NCBI GenBank assembly: GCA_030770535.1
Contig: JASVEC010000003.1
Span: forward strand, 434,001-498,000
Origin: Batkoa obscura
Taxonomy: Eukaryota; Entomophthoromycota; Entomophthoromycetes; Entomophthorales; Batkoaceae
Direction of reading: 5' to 3'
Length of the DNA stretch: 64,000 nt
The notes beneath the pieces are model-generated. The model was not told the origin of the DNA and did no database searches. It saw only the letters and a list, made by a program, of their open reading frames with translations. Positions 34,976 through 45,646 of this stretch are shown here, in pieces. Within the stretch, counting starts at the first letter, position 1, and the number at the start of each line of letters is the position of its first letter. A program made the translations under genes and the position numbers.

Positions 34976-35286
34976 ATGGATATATCAGAAGAAATTTTAA
35001 AAGTATGTAAAAACCATGCTCAGTTGGAAAGTAATTTAAATAGAACAAAAGCTTTATTGCTAAGAATTAAAGCTACCAATGCCGATGTTCATACAAAGTA
35101 AACACATATTTCATTGGTTTTATATTATTAATTTATTTTAGTAATGATGATATCTTAAAATCGTAAATTAATTACTTCAATACATTATAAGCTTTTTTAA
35201 TTTTTAAAAATAGATTAAAAACGTTAAATTATTTGAATGAACAATTAAATATGGAAGAAATAATAAAGAATTCTACTACAAACTAA
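34976..35286 (+). CDS. Small coiled-coil protein, unknown (71 aa)
   Basis: Three exons, 34976-35097, 35142-35162 (only 21 bp) and 35214-35286, joined in frame, encode 71 residues beginning MDISEEILKVCKNHAQLE. Heptad-like spacing of Leu/Ile through LNRTKALLLRIKATNADV and LKSLKTLNYLNEQL predicts one long helix or coiled coil. It has the size and look of a small subunit of a larger complex (kinetochore, tethering or BLOC/BORC type), but I cannot match it to a named one. Gene reality rests on three splice junctions that keep frame and on the convergent neighbour whose stop lies only 69 bp away. Confidence 0.68.
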
Positions 35287-35354
35287 TAAACTAGTTTTAT
35301 ATATTACTTTTTTAAGTTGGTTTATAATAATCTAAATATGATATACTTTTTTAT

Positions 35355-36308
35355 TTAATTTGAAAACGCTGGTTTAATGGATAAGAACAGGTTGATGATC
35401 CAAACCTTGACCCTTTTAAATGCTGGATTGTTCCATGCATATTTCTTCGCTAAAATTATAAACATCACAAAGGCTATCAAGGAATAATGTGCTTTATTTA
35501 TATTTTTAATATAATGCAGCCAATTCCTTACTACTTTGACTTCGCCTCTTTCTGATGGAACGGACTTTATTTCTTCATTAACAAAGGTAGTCGAACTAGC
35601 TACACTCTGATTTTCGTAATGATGATTTGCTGCTTCAATACATTGGACTATGTCTTGTTTGGTACTAATTGTCAACATATCATCTTTACCTAATAACTCC
35701 GGGATCTGCTTTTGTTTTCCTAATCCTATTAAACAATGACAATAAAACAAATCCATAATTGAAGTGTAATTTTTTATATATTCTTCGTCCATTAATAAGT
35801 CTTTGGGTATATTTTGTTTATATTCCATTATAAAGTCATATAACACTTTATATTGTTGCTTATGAATAGCAACGAGCGATACCCCTAACATGATATCCAT
35901 AGGCTTAGAATACGGGGATGGATAAAAGGTAAGATTAAATAGTTTAATAAAATCCAAAATAGTCTTGTCCATGTTTAATATTAATATCTTCAATTTGAAC
36001 ATAGCGTCGTCTGATAAATCCATCTTTAAGTCGTATTCCTTCTCTTTAGCTTCAGAGTCTACCTTAGTAATAATATTTAACAACAAGGACCATAAATTTC
36101 CGAATAGTAGAAAATGGTTTTTAACCTCTTGCTCAATAGGTTGGGAATAGAACTCTTGTAGCAGCCATTGCTGTTCATCAATTGGGGATTTCAGAGCTAA
36201 TATTTTCATTATCATCGATATACTTCCTTGCCATACCAAATCATATTCCTTTAATAAAAACAATTCACTTAAAACGTCATATTCCTGTACTAAATCATTG
36301 ATCTCCAT
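35355..36308 (-). CDS. Tail-anchored helical protein, PEX26/PEX15-like candidate
   Basis: Intronless, 317 residues. Almost wholly alpha-helical by composition, with one hydrophobic segment near the C-terminus (about 276-291, YSLIAFVMFIILAKKYA) followed by a short basic tail (FKRVKVWIINLF). That topology, the ~300-residue size and the helical-repeat N-terminus resemble PEX26/Pex15, the tail-anchored peroxisomal receptor for the Pex1-Pex6 ATPase. The sequence match itself is not strong enough to name it; other tail-anchored proteins are possible. It shares a 177-bp divergent promoter region with the gene at 36486. Confidence 0.7.
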   Translation of the reverse strand: MEINDLVQEYDVLSELFLLKEYDLVWQGSISMIMKILALKSPIDEQQWLLQEFYSQPIEQEVKNHFLLFGNLWSLLLNIITKVDSEAKEKEYDLKMDLSDDAMFKLKILILNMDKTILDFIKLFNLTFYPSPYSKPMDIMLGVSLVAIHKQQYKVLYDFIMEYKQNIPKDLLMDEEYIKNYTSIMDLFYCHCLIGLGKQKQIPELLGKDDMLTISTKQDIVQCIEAANHHYENQSVASSTTFVNEEIKSVPSERGEVKVVRNWLHYIKNINKAHYSLIAFVMFIILAKKYAWNNPAFKRVKVWIINLFLSIKPAFSN

Positions 36309-36485
36309 TATTAAATATAAAAGCTAAATGTTTATTTTTGTTTCTGAGTTATATAGGTTTCTCAATTTAATGCCATGACAAGTTATAGACTGGTTATTGA
36401 TACCGAACAAATTAAACATTGCAAAATTAATTGCATAAAATGAAACATCTTGAATTTTAATTAAAATCATTTTTATCAAATTTAA
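36309..36485. promoter_or_regulatory. Divergent intergenic promoter region
   Basis: 177 bp separating the start codons of two head-to-head genes (35355-36308 minus, 36486-37277 plus). It must carry both promoters. No specific factor site could be named. Confidence 0.5.
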
Positions 36486-37277
36486 ATGGATCCAAATAAA
36501 CATGAAGCTGAACCAGAGCCAATAAAGAGTTTAAAGCACTTACAAGAGGTATTAGAGACTCTAAAATTTTCAAGGATATCCACAGACTATGTTATAAATC
36601 CAAAAAAATATGGCGGTGGGAAAAGAGTATTGACTCAAAAAGAAAAGGATATTTCCGACATCTTTAAAGTTACTATTAAGAAGGAGCTAAATTGGGAGCT
36701 AAACGAAATCCTTAGAGGTATTACCAATTGTATTGAAGATGTTATCAATTGCTCAGAGGTTTGAACTATTGTTTTAATTAAATATTTAACTAATATTCTA
36801 GATTGAAAATAAAAACCGATATATAATTCAAAAAGAAAAATTTCAAATAAACAGTCGAGCTGTGAGCTTGGTAAGCTATAATTAAAATCTGGTTTTTCAT
36901 CTCATTTTTTTCAGAATAGAAACGTAGAAAGACTACTAACATTAACTTATAAAATGAAAAGAGGTTTACTACTAAAACATAGTTATCAATTAAAAGTACC
37001 TGTTGTTGAAGATGGAGATGCTACCTATAAAAGAGTGGAAGAACCAGAAGATAAGAAAGAGTATCCGGATAAAGCAGCAAAAGAAGCAGCAAAAAAAGAC
37101 TTTGAAAGGATTAGAAATAATAATATTAGAAAAGAAGAACTTGCAAGAAAAGAAAGGGATCTTAAAAGAGAAGAAGCAAAGATTATTCCCAGTATCAAAA
37201 ATTCCAAAGTTTTCCATCCTTATGCTGCTAGAAGGATAAGAACGTTGCACTGTTTCTTTCCTGACTATCAAAGTTGA
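36486..37277 (+). CDS. Unknown protein with basic C-terminal coiled coil (234 aa)
   Basis: Three exons, 36486-36758, 36802-36870 and 36915-37277, give 234 residues. The N-terminal part (LKHLQEVLETLKFSRISTDY, KKELNWELNEILRGITNCI) is helical. Residues ~150-205 are a highly charged Lys/Glu/Arg helix (KEAAKKDFERIRNNN, ARKERDLKREEAK). The end PYAARRIRTLHCFFPDYQS is less charged and may be a docking motif. I do not recognise the family. A nuclear or cytoskeletal scaffold would fit but is a guess. The splice joins keep frame and give a continuous protein, supporting a real gene. Confidence 0.7.
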
Positions 37278-37525
37278 AGTGATATTTAAAATAATAAAGT
37301 AGCATTTTGAAACTAACTACGTTGATTTTATTTATATTTTTAATTAAATATTTGTGAAGCTGAAAATTATGATTATTAAAGTGATTTTTAGTGATCTTTT
37401 TAAGGAACCGTCCATTCACTCTTGAGAAAACCATCCCATGTATACAAATTTGTATTAGATATTTTGATGATTTAGTATAATTTCTATTGGTTAAAAATAA
37501 AACATTACTTTAGAACTTACAGATA

Positions 37526-38233
37526 ATGAGCCTCAATATCTTTTTTAAAATGAATAACTTTACATTTTTAAAAAAAGAAAGAGAAACGCATGATGTAATA
37601 GATGATATCAACGAAATAGTAACAAATTTGAGTGGGGATACTGATAAACAAAAAAATACGTATATTGAGAACAGTACAGATATATTACAGGTAAAATTAT
37701 TCGTTATTAATAAATTAACTAAATATTAGAGTGAAAATTTGACCGACATTCTAAACTCAATACCCAGTTTACAAATTGAAGATATAAATAGAGTTAGTAA
37801 TCTTAACGTTAACGAAAACTGGAAAGAGCAGTTAAATGAAGTATTAGAGACAAGTAAATATGAATGTTTTGCTTAATTATAAAATAATCATTATAAATAG
37901 TTGAAACAAGTACTTCAAAATTCAAAGAACTTGAATTAAAAATATCGTTATTAAAGGTAATCGTATTATAATGTGAGATTTATTAAACTAAAATTAATAA
38001 CATAGAGTATAACCCCTAATAATAAGAATGAAAATTATTCCATGTTTAAAACGATAGCCAGTTTTTTACCTAGAAAAGAAAAGATTAATGAAGACCATGA
38101 ACAACGAATTAAAGATAACTTTAAGAATGAATTAGAAATTGAGAAATTGAAATATTTAGAAGAGCTGCAGTTTGAAAAAGACAGATATATTAACGCTTAT
38201 GTAAGTCAACTCCAAAAAAGGTGGTATCAATAA
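37526..38233 (+). CDS. Unknown coiled-coil protein (190 aa)
   Basis: Four exons, 37526-37690, 37730-37853, 37901-37956 and 38006-38233, join in frame to 190 residues. The first intron is only 39 bp. The N-terminal half is acidic (THDVIDDINEIVTNLSG, NLTDILNSIPSLQIEDINRV). The C-terminal half is a long charged helix (KNELEIEKLKYLEELQFEKD) ending QLQKRWYQ. The start could be the second Met (residue 9, MNNFTFLKKER), which gives a more usual N-terminus. No family recognised. It lies in the same direction and 249 bp after another unknown coiled-coil gene, but with its own leader. Confidence 0.65.
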
Positions 38234-38429
38234 ACATTTGACACAAATTATAGGATAATATTTAGAATAGTAAAATTTTGAAAAGCATTTTTTAATTTTG
38301 AAATTTTAATGTTTATTACTAAATCATAATAGAAGCAAAGCAATTAATAATGTTAAGTGAAATATAATTAGCATGATGATTAGTGAAGATCCAATAACAA
38401 ATTATAGGTCCATGGCTCAAAAACTTTAA

Positions 38430-40430
38430 CTAAAGGTGGTTTTGGATCCTAGCACTATACTGTATTTATCAAGTTTTTTAAATAATCTGATTCAAAAGCA
38501 GTTAATGTATCATTGATTGAAACCATATTGGATGCAATAGATACTAACTTCTACTGTAGTTGATCCACCTTCGTTTTGAATAGCATCGTTTTTATCCTAG
38601 ATCCCTCCTTTTAAGAAAGGGTCAGTTAATAACATAACCCTTCTTCCAAATATCCAGACATTTCGTTTTTATAAAAAAAAAACCAATTCATTGAAAATGT
38701 TCTATTCATCATTACCATTACTTTTCAACTTAATTTTCTCAGAGTTAGGATCAACGGTACTATATATATTCAATACACCTCTTTATTTTCTTCTTTTTCA
38801 TGAGCAAGATGAGGTAAATTTGCAGTTTAATTATGATACTAAGGCAGTGATACCATGTTTCCAATCAAAGATTCCAATTTTCGCTGTGTAATTAGCAATA
38901 GTAAACCATGAGCTGAGGATCAAATTTATTGAATCATTTTGTTCACCTAAAGAGTAATTTTTAATTCAAGCAATATCAGTCAAATAATCACCTGAAAATT
39001 GCAAGCATCCTTGCTTTTAAAGCATTCCTATCTGTTAACAACTTTAGTGCTGAAAGACAAACATTCTCTCTGCAACTTAACAACACTAAATAGCAACTAT
39101 AGGCTAAATAATTTATTAGTGCTATACTGTTGCCATAAACTCCACAAATTCCTGATGGTATATATACTTGCCCCTCAATCGATTGCCACTGTATATTTAA
39201 TATAACCTTCATAATTGATTGGTAGCACGTAGCTACTTTTGGTTCCATAATTCGCTTTTCTTTTGATACAAGTGTTTAATAATTATTAGTTTATTTGATT
39301 TTGCTTTCTTTTCATTATTTTTCCGGAGATCAAATCAAGCAGATTCTATAAAATGAGTTAACAAAGTATCTTATACTTTATAACTACTACTTTTTGGTTT
39401 AGCCAATACTTGAACCTTACTTCAAAGCTACTTTGCTTCTGTTTCGATTGGTTTTAGATTTTGAAGGTACATTTTTAGGCAATTATTAAGAAACAAAAGG
39501 TCAAAGAATGTGAATTTGCTGTAGTATAAACATGCCTAAACGGCTCATAACAATAAACACAATTAAAGATTTAATTCCTTTTTGCGACTCAATGTACATA
39601 AACAAATATTGGTGTAAATTTAAAATGTATTTTATGTTACACTACTTATCAGAATTATTCATAGACTTTTTTTGACACAAGTGGCTTCATTGGTGCTTTA
39701 AGCCTGATTATTAGCTAAACTGCACGATTCAATTTGTGTTTGAATTATTCTTTCAATCTTCCGAGTACAAGCTCCACAGATGATAGAAATTTGCCTTTTA
39801 ATACTTCTGTGCAATTTTAGAAAAAATCTTAATACAAACTCTATCAAGGTATGGTTTCGGTAAGGAAGTACTTGCAGGCTTTTTAGTTAGTTTTCTTAAT
39901 CTAACCGTTTTTTTTATTTTATTTAATGGCAATTATTTTTTATTAATAAAGTTTGTTACTTTTGGATGTTTGGCTTGATTTTCTACAACTTAATTTAATT
40001 TACTACTACTGTTTGAGTTATTGTCTATATTAGACTAACTGTAAATACAAAGGCTACTTGATCTATACATATTGGCTCGGTCCTAACCAACCTAACTACT
40101 TGCATCCTTTTTATAATGTTGAATATAATTACTACTGTATCGATATAAGGCCTAATGTAATCACTGATATTATTTAAGGTGCTTGTATTAAAATTACATA
40201 TAAATGTATAATGATATTTATTTGTTTTAATTTGGTTACCCCTGAAAACATTACTATATATCAAATACAACACTCGCGCCAAATATGTCATTAGATTCAT
40301 TCTAATAATGCTTGATACATTTTCACGACATTATTCTATTTAAACTAGAATATTTTTTACTTTTAATAAAATTATTATTGCTGCCATACATCATGTACTT
40401 AGAATTGATTTTCATCATTTGCCTCTTATT
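38430..40430 (-). pseudogene. Decayed TAF4-like copy
   Basis: Minus-strand remnants in the same order as the intact TAF4 genes nearby. They include a TAFH-like piece (EVLKGKFLSS at about 39751-39812, compare EVLKDKFPLF in the intact copy), a histone-fold-side piece ending DRNALKARML (about 39000-39040, compare DNNALKAKIL), a C-terminal piece VWIFGRR (about 38645-38670, compare VWMCGRK) and NDTLTAFESDYLKN (about 38470-38515, compare DAITVLETDFSKK). The frame shifts and stops several times in between, and no intact reading frame or complete intron set remains. A host-gene pseudogene, head to head with the intact plus-strand copy. Confidence 0.72.
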
Positions 40431-40519
40431 GGCTAATGGCTTGCTATTTTAGATTGACTAGTGAGATAGAATAAGTAAAAAGTAAAATTACTCCTCAATC
40501 TTTTATAAAATTCAATAAA

Positions 40520-42700
40520 ATGGACAATACTAACACACAAAGGTCACAAGAAAAGCAAAGTAACAATCCTCCAGTTGAAGAAATGGAAAATGACTTTGAC
40601 AAAAATATGTTTGACTTAAATAATATACCTGAAGAGCTGGAATTATTTATGAGTGGAGAAACCAACAATCCAGTAGTAAAAGCAGGAAATCAAACCGCTT
40701 ATAGTTCAGCGAATCCAGGGCCCAATATAGGTAACAATTTGGATAACAATCCCTCTAGCACTCATAATAATGTGAGTGATAAATCCCAAACCCCAAACCA
40801 ACAACAAGCACAGATGAATTTTAATCCTTATCAAAGTGTGAATCAAAATATGAATCAAAACCTGATGATGCAAAATATGAATAATTTACATAGCTATAAT
40901 AACATAAACCCATATTATGCAAACCAAATTATGAACGCAGGATATGGTATAAATCCATTAGCTAATCAGCAAATGAATCAATTTACACCCCCAATTCAAA
41001 ATATACTACCAAGAGCGAATAATTTTATAAATTACAATTCTAGGCCAAACAACGATTTTAAGCCTCAGTCTAGGCCTAATGTTCAAACTAATAATGCACA
41101 AAACGAAAAGAAGAGTAATAAGCCAGCTCCACAAAGTACTGCAAGTACTACAGGTAAAATTTATTTAAGTCAAAAAATTTATCTAAGATATTTTAAGCTA
41201 AACCAAGTGAAATTCAAAATTTTATGTCGGCTTTGCCTTTTGAGACAATGATAGCTATTAATGACTTAATAGCTAAATTCAGTAAGCAAATAATCGTTTT
41301 TGAAACTTTTGTTGATAAAGCACGGGAAGTATTAAAAGACAAATTTCCATTATTTGCAAGACTCATACCTGGGCAATTAAAAAGGCCAAATCAAGCACAA
41401 AGTGAACCACAACCTTCTAACAACCATCCGATTCAAAGCACTAGTAAACCTTCTAATAATAAAAGTCAGTCTGTAAACAATTCTAATAAGAAGTAAGAAA
41501 AAAATCGATTTTTTAACTTTATATTAATTATTTATTTTAGACCTTACAAACCCGAAAATACACAGATTGCTCCAAATAAGATGCCTTATTCAACTAATAT
41601 TAACTTTAATAGTCGTGTTAAACATTCTTATACACCAGCAAAACCAAGTCCTTTAGCTGTTTATTCCTCAAATGTACCGCCTAAAATTGCACCTTCTTCA
41701 AACCCAAATAAGCCTGTTCAAACTATTCAGCCTGTTCACCCAAAGCCTACTGTCAGTCAAAGTGCAAAGTAAACCAGTTTTAAAGTAAAATTAATACTAC
41801 TAACGCTTTAAATTAGCAACGATCGTAGATTTGATTATGATTCTTTAACCGACGTCATGGGATCTGCTGGTGTTGATCTTCGTGAAGAAAGTGAAAATAT
41901 ATTGAAATCAACAAATTCACATTTAACAAGTTCCTATTTGTATCAAACACAAACGAGTTATGGGGCTAAAAGTAGCTACACAGCTCCAAAATTGTTAGTA
42001 GATAACAATGCTTTAAAAGCAAAAATACTTCCAATTAGTAATTATTTATATACTTACCTTTATTTAAAATTTATTTTATATTTTAGTGAAACAATATGGT
42101 TTAACTAAGATTGATCCTCAAATTTATGAATTAATATCATTAGCTACACAGCAAAGGTTGGAGGATTTAGTAAGAAAAATGATTTCAGTATCTCAACATC
42201 GTAGTCAAACTCAAAACTTACCTCCACCCCCTTATAAAGATGGTAGACCAATGTTTAGAATAAAAGTAACCAATGATCCAAAGGAAGATTTAATTGTATT
42301 ACAAAATGAAGAGATAAAAGATGAAAGAAGGTTAAAGAGGCATTTTGAAAACTTGGAAAATAGTGAAGATTATAATTTAAAAGGAATTAAATTAAATAAT
42401 GAAGACAGCTGTGAGAGAAAGATTGTCAATAAAGTCACTACCTACTCTTTTGGTAAGACTGAGAAAGTATGGATGTGTGGAAGAAAGCCTGCGTTAACAA
42501 GTACTACTTTTTTTAAAAATGAGGATTTAACTATTACTCCTCAAAACGGAAATACAACAAGTGCAACAGAATCTATTACAGATTCTAAGCAAAACATAAT
42601 TTCTATTGTTGACGCTATTACTGTGCTTGAAACCGATTTTTCAAAAAAAGGAGCTATTAAATCAAAAGTTGTAGAAAGGTTCCGAGCTAACTTGGATTGA
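40520..42700 (+). CDS. TAF4: TAF4 (TFIID subunit 4), copy A
   Basis: TAF4 is a histone-fold subunit that pairs with TAF12 in the core of TFIID and supports RNA polymerase II initiation. Five exons, 40520-41153, 41198-41492, 41541-41768, 41817-42037 and 42087-42700, give 663 residues. The N-terminal half is Asn/Gln/Pro-rich, typical of TAF4. A TAFH-like block follows (FETMIAINDLIAKFSKQI, AREVLKDKFPLFARLIPG). Then comes the conserved C-terminal module: histone-fold start GSAGVDLREESENI, and after the last intron YGLTKIDPQIYELISLATQQ with RLEDLVRKMISVSQHRSQTQ, matching the family's HATQQRLxxLVEK. The start ATG opens MDNTNTQRSQEKQ. Convergent with its paralogue at 42847 (146 bp apart). Confidence 0.88.
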
Positions 42701-42846
42701 TCCCAGAAATTACAGGTTAATTTTAATATAGTAATTAGCTTTTAATTGTTGTGGCCTTTAGCTTAATATTTCTATTTATTAATAAAATCTATATTAAAAA
42801 ATTAATGTTACATGTTGAATATTTTATTACAGTTTCAAATTTTAAT

Positions 42847-44994
42847 TTAATTCAAGTTTGAATATTTGCTAATAATAAGCTTTTTAGAATTGGAAGCTGG
42901 TGCAGTCAATTGATCAGATTCTAAGACAAATAAAGCATCTTGAATAGTAAGGATACGGGGAGCATTTTTTCCAAAAGAAGAGTTATAGCGAGGCGTAGAG
43001 GGAGTAGATAGAGTTGAATAAGGTTTGTTACCTAAAGGACTAGAACCATGAGTTACTGTTTGCTTTGGCACAAGGTTTGATGAAACTGTAGGTTTATAAT
43101 TATTTTTAACTAAAGGAGAATTTAACCTTGGTGATGAAGAGATAGGGGTTGATGTCATCCAAGATTTAGGTACAGAACCTGTAACAAAAGCTGCTGTTTG
43201 ATTAGCTAATAACTTTCGATTATCTTCTGATAAATTTTTTGGGTTGGTAGCTGAGTTATCTTTCTTTGTTTTACTTCTTTTACTTTTTGGGTCATCTTCT
43301 AATTCAATCCCCTGTTCAATTCTTTGTCTCATCAATCTCTCTTCTTCCCTATCAATACGCTCTAAAACGGTTGTATGTCTCTTACTATCCAAATTAACTT
43401 GTATTTTGTATTCTGGTCTTCCATTTGGGTTCACTTCAGGTTGAGGGAAATTTTGATGATTTTTAACTCGATGTTTACTAGCACTTATCATTCTCTCAAT
43501 TACTGACCTGATTCTTTCTTCTGCAGCTAATGAAATTAAATCATATACTTTTCTGTCAATTTGATTTAACCCATTTTGATTTGCTGTAAATATAATTTTT
43601 AATAAATCACCAAGTTTAATGTAAAATAATTACCAATCCTATTCATTTTTTGAGCAAGTATATCCTTATCAATAAATGGAAGCAAGGTAGGTGTAGCAGT
43701 ATGCTGTTGTCCTTTAGGATCAAGCCTAGTATCACCATAGGGTGTAGCACTTAATGCGGATTTTTTTATGATATTCGCCTCTTCTTTTACATTCACTCCA
43801 GTAGATCCCATAACGTCTGTTAATGATTTATAATCAACGCCTGTACTATTGTTTATATAATAAAATTTAAAACTTAAAATTTATTTTACAAAAATCATGC
43901 AATTACCTTTTGTTAACTGGATTGAGATTGTTTGAGGATGAGGTCTGTTGAGTCTGTGGCTGAGGTTTATAAGCACTGCCTGGTTTACTAATTTGGACAC
44001 CATTTAACGGCCTATAAGATTAAACGCGTTAGTTTAAGAAAAATTACATAATAATAAAAATATTGCCTGAAGTTTGAATTATTTCCCTGTTGTTCTTGGT
44101 TATTTAAAGAAGTACTAGAACATTGTACAGGCTCGGATTTTGCTGAATTAGACTGAGCTGAAGTGTTTTTCATCAATTGAGTCAAAATAGGGTACTTGTC
44201 ACCAAGAAGATCTCTAGCTTCTCTACTATATTCATCTGTTTCGATCTCTTTTTTTAACAAACGATTGATTAAGTCCTTAAGTTTATGGCTGACATCTATA
44301 TGTAAATCATCTAAAAATTTCTTGAATGTTAAATTTTCATTAGTTGCTTTAGTTTGAACTTTTGGTATGTTTTTTTGGCCTAATAATGTATTAATAAATT
44401 AATCAACTAATTAATCTTAATTTCATTACTTGGGCTATTGGTCTGCCTATTGTTTGCTTTAGCTTTAGCTTTGGTAGGCTTTGGTGACGGGGAAGCGATA
44501 GCGGAGTTGGATCTACTAGGTTGAATAGGGACATAAGAATTTGGATTAGGCATTATTGGGACATTTGTATAACTACCACCTCTGATTGAAAGAGGTCTAT
44601 TGCCAGAGTTATATTGAGGTAAAATTTTCGCGACTGCAGAAAGAATATTTAAATTATTTAAATCATACCCTGAGCTTATATGTTGATTAATCAAAGGGTA
44701 TTTGTTGTAATTATTATTATATTGAGGAATGTTTTGGTATATATTTTTCAAACTTCCGGGCGGCATATTACCGCTACCAAGTGCCGTCCTTGGTAGTATA
44801 TTGTTAACAGGGCGAACATTATTTTGTGGATTAGGGGGATTTTGTGGTAACTGTTGACCTGTTGACTGTGTATTAAAAGTAGTGAATTGGCCTAAATTTT
44901 GTACACCTGGTAAGTCATTTTTCTTGTTCTTACTACTCTTTTTGTTCGGCTTATCTTGATTATTATTTCCTTGTGGTTGTTGATTTGAACCCAT
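42847..44994 (-). CDS. TAF4 paralogue, copy B (diverged)
   Basis: Five exons on the minus strand, 44994-44430, 44379-44067, 44011-43907, 43845-43634 and 43583-42847, encode 643 residues. Intron number and phases (1,2,2,1) are the same as in copy A, proving common descent. Equivalent blocks: NFxxFL-type TAFH region (KFLDDLHIDVSHKLKDLINR, ARDLLGDKYPILTQLM), histone-fold start GSTGVNVKEEANII, and QIDRKVYDLISLAAEERIRS with VIERMISASKHRVK. The low-complexity N-terminus is unrelated in detail. Intron 2 starts with GC rather than GT (44066-44012); the GT choices nearby lead to a stop. Intact and probably functional, but far more diverged from the TAF4 consensus (ATQQR is replaced by AAEER). Confidence 0.85.
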
Positions 44995-45275
44995 TAAAAA
45001 CTACTTAAATGAAAAAAGAATATTTTATTTTAAAGCTTTAATAGCTATTAATTATTTGCGCAGATACTCCTAAATTTGAATTGAGTTTGCAAAAAAACAA
45101 GGATCTGAATACTAGTAAAATACAGAAAAAGACTAATTGAAAACTATTTATCAGATAGTAATAATTCATTTATAGTATAAAAATGATACAAAGCATATAA
45201 TTGTGGGCCTGTTTTATTTATTAAAGTTCTAGTTTTATTTTAGTTTTACACAACTAAATCCCCATATCTATGTTA
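44995..45275. other. Intergenic, promoter side of TAF4 copy B
   Basis: No gene. A stray MITE end (AAATCCCCATAT, about 45255-45266) lies just before MITE copy 11. Confidence 0.5.
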
Positions 45276-45381
45276 CATATGGGGGTGTTTTTTTTGGCTT
45301 CATTATTTTTCTATTTTTAAGCACTATTAAGCGGAAAGATTGTTAGTAGAATTTTTAAACAAAAAAATGCATCCCCATATA
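45276..45381 (+). mobile_element. Palindromic MITE, copy 11
   Basis: Full copy with very clean ends, ACATATGGGGGTG...TGCATCCCCATATAT. The core is eroded (AAGCACTATTAAGCGGAAAG). Confidence 0.84.
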
Positions 45382-45646
45382 TACCATTATTAATTTTTTA
45401 ATCGACTACTGTATCATTAATTTATATACAATTGCCATACTTTCAATTTATAGCATTGTGCTATTAAACTCAATCTTTTGTACATTCTTGAAGTATTACT
45501 TTTAAAATGTTACTACTATAGCTATACGATATACATTTGTGTCAATACTGCCATTGACATTCACACCAATAACAAAATGTTTTTCAAGGCTTTTTAAAAA
45601 ATAGTCAAACTTTATAAAGACATAAGAATAAGGTTATAAACTTTAT

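Noticed and set aside
36990-37271. Minus-strand frames opposite the Lys/Glu-rich helix
   Set aside because: Shadows produced by the purine-rich coding strand of the 36486-37277 gene.
40025-40300. 91-codon minus-strand frame as an independent gene
   Set aside because: It sits where exon 1 of the decayed TAF4 copy should be and shows no family of its own.
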